A DNA stretch of 64,000 nt from Moniliophthora roreri (GCA_001466705.2 LATX02000193.1:1-64000), one strand, 5' to 3'; numbered from the stretch's first letter, positions 48,903 through 61,933 are shown. The notes: generated from the sequence alone by a model not told the origin. A program made the numbers and translations.

Positions 48903-51330
48903 TTAGTAAGCAATCCATCTGGAGTCTGACTTGGGAGACTATGTCCTGATTACTCTGAAATCAATCACATGTGGGAATGGGAGCCAGGTTGATGAGTTTT
49001 TTACATTCCCATGGACACTGTTCCCAAAATGGATTGAGAGCACTTAGCCCTTCCTTCATCTCAACACACAACTCTTCTTAATTTATTCATGCTCTTTATG
49101 CCTCCACCTTCTCCAGACTTATCCTCTGTATTATATCTATCTAAGAATTTACTTGTTCTCTTCAGTAGCTTTCACCTGCTCAGAAATGGCAAACTAGAAA
49201 CTCCAATTGCACTGACAATGACAGTGCTGTTGATACCAGCACTAAACAACCTTCCATATCACCTGAATGGTGTATATGCACATTTCCTTCTCCCTCTCAG
49301 ATTGACTTTAACTCAGATGACAGTAACCCCACACCTATAACTGCCCTACAAGCCAGCACAGATGGCTCAGCTGTCATTGACATGTCTAGCATGTGTAAAC
49401 CTCCGCATCTATCCCCAGGCTCCTTTACTATACACAACATTAAACATTTTGAGGTATCTTGCATGGCCTGGCTCTGCAATAAGAAAACTGGTATTGATGT
49501 AGCCACTGCCACCAACCTCACTTCTGAACTCCATTCTGGATGGTCATTGAACAACTCTCTCATAGACTGGTATCTTGCCAACTCCATGGAGCTTGATACA
49601 CTCACCATCTCCTTTTTCAATTGCGTCTGTGAACAATTTCTCAGTGTCACCTGGGCTGATAACCATGCAAAGACTATTGGTTGTGTTGCCTAGAGCCACT
49701 CTGAATCCTTCCTACAATTTGCAGAGAAACTAATTGCATCAAACATGCTTCTTAAAGGATGCACTCTATTCCTTTCTAACTCTGCCTTATGCCAACATCT
49801 TCAACTTACTATGGCCAACTACCTGAAGGTTGCACTTGGCCATAAGAATGAACACACAAAGAGCATCATGAACCTTGGTCACAAAATAATGAACAGTACT
49901 ACTAGTGCAACAGAAGGTGAAACACTCTGCTGCTGGATTGAGCAGGTTGAGGAACTGGACTATAACTACCACTCCTGACTTGCTGAGTGGAAAACAATGG
50001 CCAGAACTGGCCCTGACAAACAATGAGGACTTAAACAGTCAACAGATGCTGCTGGCATTGGAAAATCCTCTGTGACAGTTGCTGCAGCTACATGCTGGGA
50101 GGTGCCTGCTGCCAGACAGCCTATGAACAACCAACGGGCCCCTCTGAGTGTGACTGCCCCCTCTTGTGGTACATCAAAGACATCTTTTTCTCTAGAGATC
50201 ATGCCCAAAGAGCATGATATCCTGAACTTTACCATAGGCTGCAACAATTGTTGCCTTCCTTTCCAAACCCATTGTGCAGTTGCTCATGGTCAGACACCAC
50301 ACTGCCCATCAGTCTCAGGAGACAACTATGTTGTATGTGACATCAACTTTATCTATGATTTCTATCAACAATACCCTACTGGTTTTGACTCCTCTGGCCA
50401 TAACAACATCATGAGCCTGTGACTATGGAACAAATTCTTTGATGCCTTCTGTGCTCAGTTACCACACCACACTTCCAAACTTTGTCAATGTACTGCTGCC
50501 ATTCCTGTTCCACATGGCTATGTTGCCCATGTCTAATGACAAGGCTCTTTTCCACCTCACAATATCCCTTATGCCTTCTCATCTGTGGTTGGTGTTGATT
50601 ACAACTCTTTTGAAGCCAACTACAACACCTCTGTAGATGACTCCCTCCCTATTCATAATGTTAAACCTAGAGCCACTGCCTCTTCCTCTCATGCACCATC
50701 TCCTCCTACTGTACTCTGTGCTGCAACAGCACCACCGGCTGGACCAAACCATCTTCTTGCTGCTGCTACTATCACTAGTGAAGTTTGTGAAGGGTCTCTC
50801 AGGTTTGAGGACCCTACTGCTGGTCCCAATGATGCTACTGGTGTACCTAATGTTAATGCACCCAATGTAAGTGTTTTACCTAATGTCGCCTCTATTCCTC
50901 CAGCACCTATAGCACCCCTCTGTTTACTGCCTATTACCTAGCATTGTCATGCCAAGAGTTTGATACCTGCTGCACTCAATGTTATTATTAACAGAATGAT
51001 TGACTATAGTTTGGCAGTAATCCTCATCAAGGACCATATTGCTGAACAAACCAGATGCACCTCTTACCTCCTTTTACTCTCTTGAACAGACTAGCTCTTG
51101 ACAACACATTCTCCAACCCTTTCCACTCTGCAGATTCTCCTTCTATCATTCTTGACCATGCAATTGACATTGTTCTACATGACCCAATGGGGCATTGGTC
51201 CTCTTGTACGTTACACACCATCATCACCCCTTCACTTTATGCTGACATGATTCTCAGTAACATGTTAGGTGAATTATGTGCAGAGTTTCCTGCTATAGCC
51301 AATGACTTGGCACAATGTCAGAACTTTTAA
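48903..51330 (+). pseudogene. Gag-protease remnant of a second LTR retrotransposon family
   Basis: Frames between 49382 and 49978 read PPHLSPGSFTIHNIKHFEVSC, then FFNCVCEQFLSVTW and LLKGCTLFLSNSALCQHLQL, the layout of a gag family common in Agaricomycete Ty3 elements (opening 'LTPGxLTPxxxxxFExxC'). Near 50230 is a zinc-knuckle-like IGCNNCCLPFQTHC. From about 50950 to 51330 are weak traces of its protease (ALNVIINRMIDYSLAVILI, LHTIITPSLY). All parts have stops and frameshifts; no LTRs, RT or integrase were found. The family is recognised from memory of the pattern only. Confidence 0.55.
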
Positions 51331-51689
51331 AATTAAATAATAAGAGGTAATAGCGGCTGATAAGGCTGATAAGAGAAACAATACTTATCAGCCAAGATAA
51401 TATAAGTATCTTTATCATATGATATCTTGGTACTGATCTTATAGGCACTTATCAAAGGCCTGGGCATCTCAGAGCACTTATCAGGGGCCTGGGGTTGGGA
51501 CCCTCTCTGGTGATTATCAGTGGCAAAATTAAGGGTCCATTTTTTTTCTGGCCAGTCACCAGGCACAATCAAACTGCCAACATACTATAATCTTACTGTT
51601 CTTTTGACTTGCACAGTCCAGCTGAGCCACAAGTGTTTTTCTTTATTTCAAACATTAGGTTAACATATCATTCACAACAACCTAAATCA
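51331..51689. other. Spacer with short AT-rich repeats
   Basis: No gene. GCTGATAAG and CTTATCAG words recur several times in 51350-51490, partly as inverted copies. Confidence 0.4.
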
Positions 51690-53400
51690 TCAATTTGACA
51701 AGAAAGGCAAGATATAACTAATTCTGGTTACGGCAAGACCTAGTATGAGTCTCCACATGCCTAGCAGGTGCAGCTGGCTGCTTGCTAGCAGGAGATTCTG
51801 TGCTACCTCTCCTGCAGCTTCATCCCCTACCTGCTCTGCCTTGTGCCCAGCTTCTACATGTCCTTTCACATCTAGAATGGCCGATCTCTGTTCCATTAGA
51901 GAAAAGAGGATGATCTTTACATGCAGATAGGTCTTTATACTCATTCAGTGGCATAGAGATTGGTGTCAGGACAGGTGTTACCTGATCACTTCTAGGTGTG
52001 GGTGCTGAGTCACAGTCAACAGGAGTGTTGGATGCCTTGGCATTTGGTGGGTTGGCTGCTAGCACTGGAGGATTAGGCTCTGAAATGTATAAATAAGTAT
52101 TCTCTGAAAAATAATATAATAACATACAACAATCCACTGCCTCTATTTGCTGTTTGATTTCTGACAAGTAATCAGAATGACCTGCTGTTCTGAAGTCTCC
52201 ACCACCCTGCATAGTGATTCCTTAGAAGACATGCTTGTTGTAAAAGCTGAGTAGCATATGAGCCCACTCTGAGTGATCTGCAAGTCAGGTATCAATCATC
52301 TTTCTGAATTGATGGAAGTTCTCATAATAATTGATTCCTGATTGTTGTCCTGTTTCAATCCAGTGCTCATCATTAGCCAATAGAACCTGTACCTGAATTA
52401 AAGGTTAAGCTTGTGAACATGTGTGAGGTTAAAGGGGTTTGGCTTACCATTATGGCTGAGAATGCAATACAAGACAAATTGACCTCTTGAACATTTCAGA
52501 GAACACCAAGGCATGATGGAGTGGCTTTAAAGGTTGCACTGTGCAATGACAAATTTTCAAAAAGAATATTTCAAATAATCTAAAAAAAAAAACATGCTTT
52601 AATTTTGCTATACAAGACTAAGAGACAACATTTACACTCACTCTTGGCTGATATTCATTCTTGAAGAGGTAGCCTGGATTTTCTTGCTAGTTTGGATAAA
52701 AGATTGGGGAGAAAGGGCTCTTGGGCTTGTGTGGGCATGTTTGGCATTTGTTTGCTTCTGGAACTAGATGCCAGAACAGTTAGTATTAGCAATGTTGATC
52801 AATCATATCATGACTTACTGCATTCTTGAATGCAGGATACTCTACTGCCAGCTTACACAGCTCAGGACTACCAAGGTACTTGTGAAACTCAATGACAGCA
52901 CCCTTCAAGAAGTTGGCATCGGTGTCAAACTGCTTAGAAGCATCAGGACATGGACTGTTGGCATCAGGCCACTGACTGAAGATGTGACAATCAACCCAAG
53001 GAGCAATCATCACTGAATACTTCTTGCCAAGAAGCACAACAGTATCATGGTTAAACCTAGAGTCTATGTCTGCCTGCTTCTTTTGCCCATATTGTCCCTT
53101 CTTGCTAATCATAACCTTGACCTTCAAATCAGTGATAACCTGACATAGCTCTCACTCTTGAGTGCACAAGATGTCGATCCAACTCTGAAGCTCAGCAATA
53201 CACTGTAGAAAATGAAAACATATTGAATAGGTATGCATGAAGTCAGAGATAGACATACTTTTTGTGCATCAGCATTTGTGAGCTCACCACCAGGGATTGT
53301 GAATGGTGTGAAAGTGATGGTGGGAACATTGTTGTTGTCTGAGTCAGAGCTGCCACCTTGAGATGAAGGATTTGCCATGGAGATAAACAGACACACTTGA
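51690..53400 (-). pseudogene. Degenerate lineage-specific gene next to the Plavaka element
   Basis: A minus-strand gene can be followed from MANPSSQGGSSDSDNNN (ATG near 53379) over a GT-AG intron (donor after ADAQK at about 53263) to CIAELQSWIDILCTQE, a TGA where Arg is likely, then VIMISKKGQYG.. in 53127-52786: RFNHDTVVLLGKKYSVMIAP, WPDANSPCPDASKQFDTDAN, EFHKYLGSPELCKLAVEYP. Further exons carry HKPKSPFSPIFYPN (about 52700) and MQGGGDFRTAGHSDYLSEIK (52212). The pattern recalls a large family of hypothetical proteins in mushrooms. No function is known to me. Same strand and position just 3' of the Plavaka transposase suggest it may be element cargo. Confidence 0.5.
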
Positions 53401-53589
53401 TATTGTGCATACTTATAGAAAATGAGATGTTCCACTCAGCTATGCAATCAAAGAAACATGCAGTTAGAATTTGACAATCTGGGTGACAAGTATTACATCA
53501 AGCAGTAGTATGCAGACACAAATTTGGTATCCTGAATGAGAAAACATTTAGTGGTTCTTCTCAATGCATTGTGTAAAATGACCTACCTG

Positions 53590-54900
53590 CTATAATGTGT
53601 AACCAGGCCAGTGTTTCTTCATCCAAAGAAACATCTGAATCTAACATGTCTACGACTAGCCAGTCATGATCTAGAGGGTCTTCCAATGCCTCCACCACAA
53701 TTGCCCCCCAAATAATAGAATGAACAGAAATAAAGCATTTTTCATCAAGCTGAAGTTGTAAAAGTCCAAGTTCTTTGTCAATCCATGATCAACAAGATAA
53801 TGACTTTGTAGATTTGAATGTATGCAACTGGGTACTGCTGTTGTCTGGCTGAACAGGTAAAGAGATACTTTAGCTGAGCAAAAACGTACTGGTTTCCTGC
53901 ATTAAAAATGCAATAGTCATAACATGGTGAGCAATTGAAATTGGGATTGCAGTGTAAATGATCTGTCACAAGTTGCCATGTTTTGTATGACTCGTAGTTC
54001 ACCTTAAGGTACTGGAACTGGGTTATCTAGAATCTATGTGATTAATAGTATGATTGACATGTATATTATTGAGCTGTACCTCCAAATCTCCAGTATATTG
54101 TATCCACCTATTATTTGGCAGTGGAATACCATTGGCTTGCAGGGCATTTGACATAAAGTTGGCGAGATCAATATGGAACTGATCAACCTCTTGCTGTGAG
54201 AGAGAATTGGTGAGTGTGAATGACTTGAATGATGCTGATTTGAGTTTAGATCCAATCATAAAGTGGAGGCCACCTAATGGTGCAACACTCTTGGTATCTG
54301 TTAGAGGTTTCTTACTGTCACTATCATCAGCCATGAGGCACTTGTGATAGTCATCAAGTTCATCAATGTTATCACAGATAAGGTCTACAACAACAAACTG
54401 GTGATTTTTGCAAGTAATCTAAGAGGGTGTGCATTAGCTGTCTGTCATAAAGCTAGTCATTATATGACATGCCTGCTCTGATGTATTCTTGAAATTAGTT
54501 TGCCACAGATAAATCTTCTGAATTGGGCTATGCATTTTTTCATTTGGTTTGGTGCTGTAGTTCTGAAGCATGCCCTTCCATTGGATGTCATCAAACAGAT
54601 GCTGGAACCAATGGATTTTGATGAAGTCCCATGACTTCCCTTTGAGGTCTCTGTGGTGCTTTGGAATATCATCATATTTCTAGTGAGTTCTAGTATTAGG
54701 ATGAAGCCAAATACATACATAACTGTAACATATCTTGATTGAAGAAGAAAGAATCAGAACATTCTGAATACCTGCCACAAGTGTCTCTGCAGTATGTACA
54801 TGCAATCCACCATACATAACAACATTAAGATATACACGGATACATTTCAGAAGCTGGTAACTAGCTTGGTCTGTGCTCTTCTCAATTACACCTTGCACTG
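53590..54900 (-). pseudogene. C-terminal half of a Plavaka (KDZ superfamily) transposase
   Basis: Minus-strand blocks appear in family order: GVIEKSTDQASYQLLKC and YGGLHVHTAETLVAG (about 54850-54760), HLFDDIQWKGMLQNYSTKPN and EKMHSPIQKIYLWQTNF (about 54620-54480), SVAPLGGLHFMIGSKLK (54334-54200), VNYESYKTWQLVTDHLHCNP and DYCIFNAGNQYVFAQLKYLF (54002-53860), and GAIVVEALEDPLDHDWLVVD (about 53700). 'NTKPNEKMHGPLK' is a hallmark of Plavaka transposases, and the last blocks resemble the DUF6830 tail. Stops and frame changes are frequent. The N-terminal half lies at 59400-61204, with about 4.5 kb of other repeats between. Confidence 0.75.
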
Positions 54901-55630
54901 CAAACAGGAAAAGCTATCCAGTCAATCAGTAATAATTTATTACTGGCTGATATTAGTACATGCTTTCAATATATCACAGTGATATGCATAACTTTTACCT
55001 TTTGTTTCACATGCAAATAGAGAATATTTTGCACTTTTATAGTTGAAAATGAAATATATAAGGGAATTGAGGACTAGTGTGAGCCCTGAGCAGCTAGTCA
55101 GAGTGAGTAGTAGAGAAGGATATAAAATGTTAGCAGAGTAATGGTTAATGGTAGGCCATACAAAGGTACTCAACCACTGCTAGTATGAAAATAAACAGCG
55201 AATCTGAACACAGAGGAGCATCCCAAAACCTGTAGGGAACCACACCACATAATACTTCTCTATTGAAAGCATATCAAAGGGAATATTTTCACTTTTAACA
55301 ATGTTTTCAATCCATACCCAGCTTGAAGGAAGAATAAAAGCCTTCAATGATACACATATGAGAATATTATCAAGAAATGGATATGAAACAGAGGATGACA
55401 AATTATCAGTGAGGGATACTCAAGATACTGAATATCAAATTGAAGAATGAAATAGATGATTGGCTACCAGAAGAGTGCCTGTATCACGGAAAAACAGAAG
55501 ACAAAGCTGTATGACAAGAAACCAGCATGGCTGAGCTTACATGTACACTTTAAACATAGAGATGGCAGCATATTATGTGTCCATAGAGCGGATGATAGTA
55601 GATGGAGAAGGAAGGAACTGTGCAGAGCAG

Positions 55631-56560
55631 TAATATGGCAAACCTAGAAAAGACCCAATTTTATTTGATTTACATTACTTTTGAATCAGAACACTTTAAT
55701 ATGTTATCAGATAATGGGTAATAAGGACTAGAGTGAGCCCAGTCTGCTAGTTATTGCCTTAGAGAAGCTACAGTGTGTTAGAAAGTACAAAGAGCTATAT
55801 GATATGCTATACAGAGATGTCTAAGCTGTACATTCTGACTTATCTATATATCAGGTCTGAAGCAGATTACTTCTGAAACCTGTAGGGAACCTAACTATGA
55901 CCATACAAACATGTTGGCTAGTTAACTGAGCTCTCTCAAAGTGCTATCAATAGGATTTTTCAATTTATTCACTTTTCTATGACATCTGCAAAGTGCAACA
56001 TGCAGTCATACAGTACAGAGGTACTTAGAGAAGACATCAGAACAGAGAGACGACTTGGAAAGGAACAATCAGAATGATCAGACAATGGAATTTAATATGC
56101 AGATCAGAATTAAAGCAGATAATCTCTTAATAAAGAGTTCTAACATGGTGCAAATAGATGAAATTACTTAACAAGGGGCAATGCAGCCTCAGAACAAGTG
56201 TAGCTACATGACTACAGATACAACAAGACATATAATTGATATTTAAGGAATGCAAAGTCCTAGATAAGATTAAGAATGAATTATCAAAGGAGACAGAAAC
56301 ACAGGAACAGTATGTTCCAGCCTTGGAAGCTTTGAAACCCAGACATTGGTGGCTGTGCAGATGCTGGAAAAGAGAATGCAGAACAGATGGACTTATCTGT
56401 CCATCTGGACCCACCTAGAAAAGAGAAAAATCAAATATCTAAGAGTCCAGAACACTGGAAAGTGGATACCTGTGCAGATATGGTCAGATACCCTAATGGC
56501 CAGACTCTGTGACATCTGAATATTCCCTCTAATCATAGATCAGTGAGTAAATAGTAAAGG
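55631..56560 (+). repeat. Dispersed repeat R2, copy 4
   Basis: TAATATGGCAAACCTAGAAA to CTGAATATTCCCTCTAATC. It is inserted between the two halves of the Plavaka gene and is followed directly by an inverted R1, so R2 and R1 may be the two ends of one composite element of about 1.7 kb. Confidence 0.65.
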
Positions 56561-56569
56561 ACTTAATAA

Positions 56570-57300
56570 CCTGTAATAAATATATTTTCTGTAGATATAT
56601 TCCATGGACCATATAAGGACAGCTAGATATTCATACATACTCAAGTAACTCTGCCCCTTCTGATTGTGAATACATGATGAGTTTGTTTGGTGTATAATTG
56701 GGTGTGCCATTCCAGTTTTGCTTCCTCACTTCAGGCCCTGGAGATTGGTTCTGAGTGACTCCAGAGAGATAGAAATCTGATAATGAACTTGCATTGTAAG
56801 AGACAAAGAATAACATCTTTAGTGCACTTGGCACTTTTCTAAGAGATAACTTTACACCAAAAGTTCTGGTGGCTTTTGGAGTATAGCCTGTGTTGGGTAT
56901 CAGGTTGTGACACACTTAGAGTCTTAACAAAAGAATTGGGCCTGCGATTAAGCTCTTTGTAGAAACTGGTCTAGGACCTTTTCCAGTACACTGTGTACTG
57001 TAGTTATCTTAAAGAAGTCTTGAACTCTGTAGGGTCAGACTATATCGGCTACCAAGTCTTTTGGTGGGACTGTAGCTCTTGTGTTTTGTGCTTTGTGCAC
57101 TGTGTTCTTGTGTGTGTGTGTTTGTGTGTTTGAATATAAACCCTTTTAAAACCCATATATACTCTTCTGGAGGTGAACACTTTGAAGTAAATTGCTTCAA
57201 TAAGGGAGAATCAACCTAGCTAAGAGTTTTGTTGGCATTCTAAGTGTGGTAACTCTGATTATGTCAATCCACACTTGCACAACAACTTGAGATAGAACTT
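56570..57300 (-). repeat. Dispersed repeat R1, minus orientation
   Basis: From AGATATATTCCATGGACC to ACAACTTGAGATAGA, matching 36806-37438. It contains the conserved frame 56631-56915 (94 codons). Confidence 0.7.
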
Positions 57301-57767
57301 TTGGAGGTTATCTTTTGGGTAGTTTTCCACTAGTTTTATCTTAGACAAATTAGCAGCATGGAAGTATAGTATTTTCAAATGGAGTCGGAAGGAGAGCCAT
57401 TTGATAGAGAAAATTGCAAATGGTTAGTGTCAGAAGACTGCACAATTGTTATAGAAAAAGAATAAAAGAGTTTATGGCTACAAAGCCTGACTACAATTGG
57501 ACACTGTGACAGATATATTAGATTATTTATGTTGTAGAGTATATAAGAGGATGTGTTTTGTAGGTGGAAGGCAGGAGAGATACTGCCCACCAATTACCAG
57601 AGTGTATGATGTTGTTGTTCAGGTAGAAGAGCTACCAGCAATTAGTATTTTTCAACCACTTTGGGCTCTAGCTTATTTAGTTGTGCAAGAGGTGCAGGCT
57701 AGTTGAGACCTGAAATTGTAATCCAAACCAGAGATATAAATAAAAGCTAGGAAGAGCTTACACTATG
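57301..57767. other. Spacer between R1 and MITE
   Basis: A plus frame at about 57540-57706 (CFVGGRQERYCPPITRVYDV) is short and unrecognised. Nothing else is seen. Confidence 0.35.
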
Positions 57768-57769
57768 TA

Positions 57770-58509
57770 CGAGGTGTTCTTTTTATGCTATTAATACAAA
57801 GGAAATACACCCAGAATACTACTATATATTTGCTTCCACACAACACTCAGAAAATTCTATTAGTTTCAAGTTGTCATCACATATTGAAAACAGCAAGCAT
57901 ACTCTGGATTTTAATTTCCAGAAGAGTCTGTGTTTTTTTATTATTTTATGATAATGAAATTATAGAATTATCCTTTAATTTTCTAATTACAAATATACTA
58001 AATTTTCTGCCTTATAAAATAGTGAGAAAACATTTAGAAAATAAATATAAGATTTTGAATTTTATACTAAAGGAAACATGTTAAATACAAAAGGAAAACT
58101 ATATGAAAACTATCTAAAAACTGCTTTAAAATATAGTGTTTTCACATGATTTTCCTACCATTTTCCTAGTGTTTTCCTAGTGTTTTCCTAGTATTTTCTC
58201 TGACTTTCCCACAATAGAAAATGTGGAATTTTTATCTTATCTTATCAGCATTTTCTGAGCATTTTCAACCAGAGAAAATTTAATGTTTTCTCAGTATAGA
58301 AATTATTCTAATATATTGTATTATCTATTAATTCTCAGAATTTGAAAATTCCATATCTTTTGCTGCTGAAAATTTAGTATTCTCCAGGCATATTCTTGTT
58401 GAGAGGACACAATTGAAATTTAGAATTTATATATGGTTTTATAAAAATTCTCTTTGCAAGAAGATTAAGTGTTTTCTCAATCAGAAAACCATGTTAAAGG
58501 AACACCTTG
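57770..58509 (+). mobile_element. Tc1/mariner-like MITE, full-length copy
   Basis: 740 bp, AT-rich, with ends CGAGGTGTTCTTTT and (other strand) CAAGGTGTTCCTTTAA and TA on both sides (57768-57769 and 58510-58511). It has a triplicated TTTTCCTAGTG at about 58160-58195 that the copy at 39968 lacks. No protein is encoded. It lies inside the split Plavaka gene region. Confidence 0.8.
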
Positions 58510-58511
58510 TA

Positions 58512-59399
58512 TGTAGTGTTAGCTTTTAACACAAGAGGCGTGTTTTCTGATAAGAGAAACATTGTATCAGTCTACTAAGAGGGTAGCTGACATACATCAG
58601 TATAGTCTGGTGTTTCAATGTGAATCAGAGAGGGTTTCAGGCTAGCAGTTTCTAGAAGATTTGTCCTCTTGAGAATCATTGCAGAACATAGCTAAGAGGG
58701 CTATATTCAGGTACAAGAGGTACCTTTGTTCTCACTTAGAAGAAGTTTATTCTTTGGGCAGTTTCTGGTCGAAATCTATACCAGTATTTGCTTTCAAAGT
58801 GATTAATAAAACCACAAAACTGATAAATATTAAACAAAATGAACACTAATCTCGATCTGAGAAGTTGTTTTGAAGGCAAATCATCTCTGAACTACTGAGC
58901 AAGACATTGAGAATTATTCTTGACATTGCAGTAACAGTAAACCATGCCAAACCAACTCACAAAACAAAACTGAGAATCAAGAACTTATATATACCTTTTT
59001 TGGGGGTATTTTGGCACCACAGGCCTTGTGTTTTCATAGTAGAGGCATAGGTCTTTGAGCATCTTCAACAGTGCTTGAAACCATTGTTAAATGAAATTGT
59101 CGTGACCCCATTAAAATGGTTGAGATTGTGCCACTGAGAGAAATTGCTAAAGCTAATGAGATATAGATTACTGTAGATAATTTGTCTGTTATATCAAAAA
59201 TCATACTATTTGTCAACTCGTGCCTGATAGTGGCAGCCCAGTTTATTGAGATGGAGCTTGAGTTGTGTGAAAAGGTGAGAGCCTCAGAGACCACTGTCAG
59301 CAAAATGTAGATTATCAAAAGAGACTGCCTGGTATGGATCAAAATTGGCAAATTGGAAGGTGTTCTAACAAATCAAAGAGTTAGGTGTAAGTAACGCAA
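58512..59399. other. Unclassified sequence between MITE and Plavaka N-terminal half
   Basis: A minus frame (59034-59351, 105 codons) is hydrophobic but shows no known motif. This stretch may include decayed central parts of the Plavaka transposase. Confidence 0.35.
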
Positions 59400-61204
59400 A
59401 CCAAGTAGGCCAAGACTTTACTGGAACTGGTCACAAGCCATAGCTACCCAATTCCTCCTCTTGATTGGCCTTCAGTACCATTTCATTGACCTCCATCATA
59501 ATGTTTTGGGTGCCCTGTGGTGTTCGGTGCTCCCACAACTTTGATAAGTCTGATAGTTCATCTCTCAGAACCAAACACTTTGGACATGGCTTTTTCCCCC
59601 TCAGTCCATGAATCAAGCACATAATACACCTATAAATCATCAGATAAGATACTATAAAACTTGCAAAAACTTACTGTTCTTTGTAATCAGCAGAAAGAAC
59701 ATAAATGATAACACATCCAATTCAGCTATACTCTAAGAGTGACTCAAACATCTTTAATGCCAACTTGTGCCAAACAACAGCTTTGAAATCAGCAAAGCCT
59801 TTCTTGTCTGAATGTTGAGCATCTTCAGGTATCTACTAGCTTTAAACCAGCAGGTCATAGAAATATAGAAATTGACTTACAATTGGATGCCATCTAATTA
59901 CCCATCTGCCTCTCAAATCTGAGGGAACATTCCCAATCTGTGCAATCACTGGATATCCCTTTGTGGTTCCAAATGTTGACAGCTTGTTCTTGTCAGTATA
60001 GATGAGGAGCAAAAGTGGCTTAGCATTGCTTCCAAGTGATGGATCTGTGTTTAGGGTAGTCTGAAACTTAATGTCAGCTGCATGATCTTGCTCAAAATAA
60101 CATAATGTGTAAACTTGTATATCCCACCAATAATCACTGGTCTATGTCATCAATGAACCGGACCCAATTCTTACCATCAAAGCAGTAATGTCAACACACA
60201 TTCCACTCTATCTGTGAAGCAATCTTGGGATGCTTTACAACTTCTTCAATCCAATTCCATGTTGAATGGAAGTAGATGTCAAAATCATGAATCTGATTAC
60301 CAAGCATTGGTGAGATTTTGGTGCATTGCCACTATTAAATATTAATAGAATAAGGAACTAGCTTTCAATATAAAATGGGTATATACACCTTTGCTGATTT
60401 CTCTGCAGCCACATCCCAGATTTCTTGAAGTTTGATTTCAAAAACTCAGTTTCTTGTGCCCCATAGATGTCCGTTCCATGAGTTGAATCAGTTGGTTCAT
60501 TTGCTTCTTGTTCATGGCACAATCAAGTGCAAGCTCAGCAACCTTGAAGTCAAAATGAGTCAGAAATGGCTTCCATAGCTCATAGTTGATGGGTGGAAGG
60601 TTATCCCCACATTATCAATAAACAAGCCTGGATTGGCCAATTTAGAATGAGCTATAGTGTGTGTGCATATATAGAGGGCATTAGAGAATTAAACTTACTT
60701 GAATGTAAAAAATTGAAAGCTGAGGTGTCATCATTTGGTGTATAATAGGTGCCTAAAGGCTGCAGATTAGAGTACTGGTTAAGCCACAGTGGATGAAGTC
60801 TTAGTGGGCTGTACCTTTGCCACTAGTTGCTGGTTGAGCATGAGAAAAAGGTTTAGGATCTGTATTAAACCATGCAGCCAGTTTGGAGAATATTGTATCA
60901 AAATAATTGCTATACTTGGATATAGGCATGCCAATTCTTGACAAACTTGAAAACCTAGATTCTGTTCCTCTTCCAACTTCTTCTGGCAACTTCACTTGTG
61001 GTTCTTGATTGGGGCTCCTGCACCATACCACTCATTACAAACTGTACATTTTACCTTAGGCTTTGGTTGACTTGGTGCCATGAGATTATAAAGAGTGGGG
61101 AAAAGAACATAATATACACCCATCAGGTATGTTGGTGATGCAAGAGCATAGCAATATGGTATGAGAAATTTAGTGGAAGATGGGGTGATATTATATAGAA
61201 ACAC
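59400..61204 (-). pseudogene. N-terminal half of a Plavaka (KDZ superfamily) transposase
   Basis: On the minus strand, MAPSQPKPKVKCTVCNEWYG and then APIKNHK form a zinc-finger-like start (C-x2-C…H). It is followed by TGA where Arg is likely and then SCQKKLEEEQNLGFQ. Lower down are IEEVVKHPKIASQIEWNVC (about 60210), LLLIYTDKNKLSTFGTTKGY and PVIAQIGNVPSDLRGR (60020-59890), and IMCLIHGLRGKKPCPKCLVL (59640-59560) with the typical CP-x-CLV motif of this family. KDZ transposases carry an RNase H-like DDE core. Many stops and at least one intron break the gene. Its C-terminal half is at 53590-54900. The right end is repeated at 61934-63921. Confidence 0.75.
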
Positions 61205-61515
61205 TCAAGGTCCTTCCACACTGATTTCTAAACTGAGGCAGCTGTAGTAAGCTATTGGAGAGAATGTATGGCAAACCATTACTCACATGAACTGCTCCAG
61301 AAAATTGGACACCACACAATCCAGATTCAACATTCAGCAAAACTAAGATGTGCTGAAATTAGAGCACATAACATACCTAAAGTCTTAGGGCATACACTCA
61401 GGTCATTGTAGATAAAGTTTAAAAAGCTACTAATGCATTCTTGTACATGACAAGGGAAGACAAGGAGTAGTGGTACAAAAAAAGCAAGGACTGATAATTA
61501 CTCACCATAAGCTGG

Positions 61516-61932
61516 TAATATGTTGAACCTAGAAAAGACCCACTTTTATTCATTTTTACACTACCTTTGAATTGGAACACCTTATATGACACAAGAATAT
61601 GGGTAATAAGGACTAGAGTGAGCCCAGTCTGCTAGTCATTGCCTTAGAGAAGCTATAGTACCTTGGAAAGTACAAAGAGCTATATGATACGCTATACAGA
61701 GGTGTCTAAGCTGTACTTTCTGACTTATCTATGTATCAGATCCAAAACGGATCACTCTCAAAACCTGTAGGGAACCTAACTATAGCCCAATGAATGCATT
61801 GGCTAGTTAACCAAGCTCTCAGAGTGCTATCAATGGGATTTTAATTTCTATTTTACTTTTCTATGACATCTGCAAAGTGCAACCTGCAGTCAAACAGTAC
61901 AGAGGTACTTAGAGGAGACATCAAAACAAAAA
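61516..61932 (+). repeat. Dispersed repeat R2, copy 5 (truncated by N)
   Basis: TAATATGTTGAACCTAGAAA to GACATCAAAACAAAAA, lying beyond the 5' end of the Plavaka gene and cut by the N at 61933. Confidence 0.65.
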
Positions 61933-61933
61933 N

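Noticed and set aside
51690..61204. TET/JBP gene associated with the KDZ element
   Set aside because: No HxD…H dioxygenase motif was seen in any frame of the accessory region.
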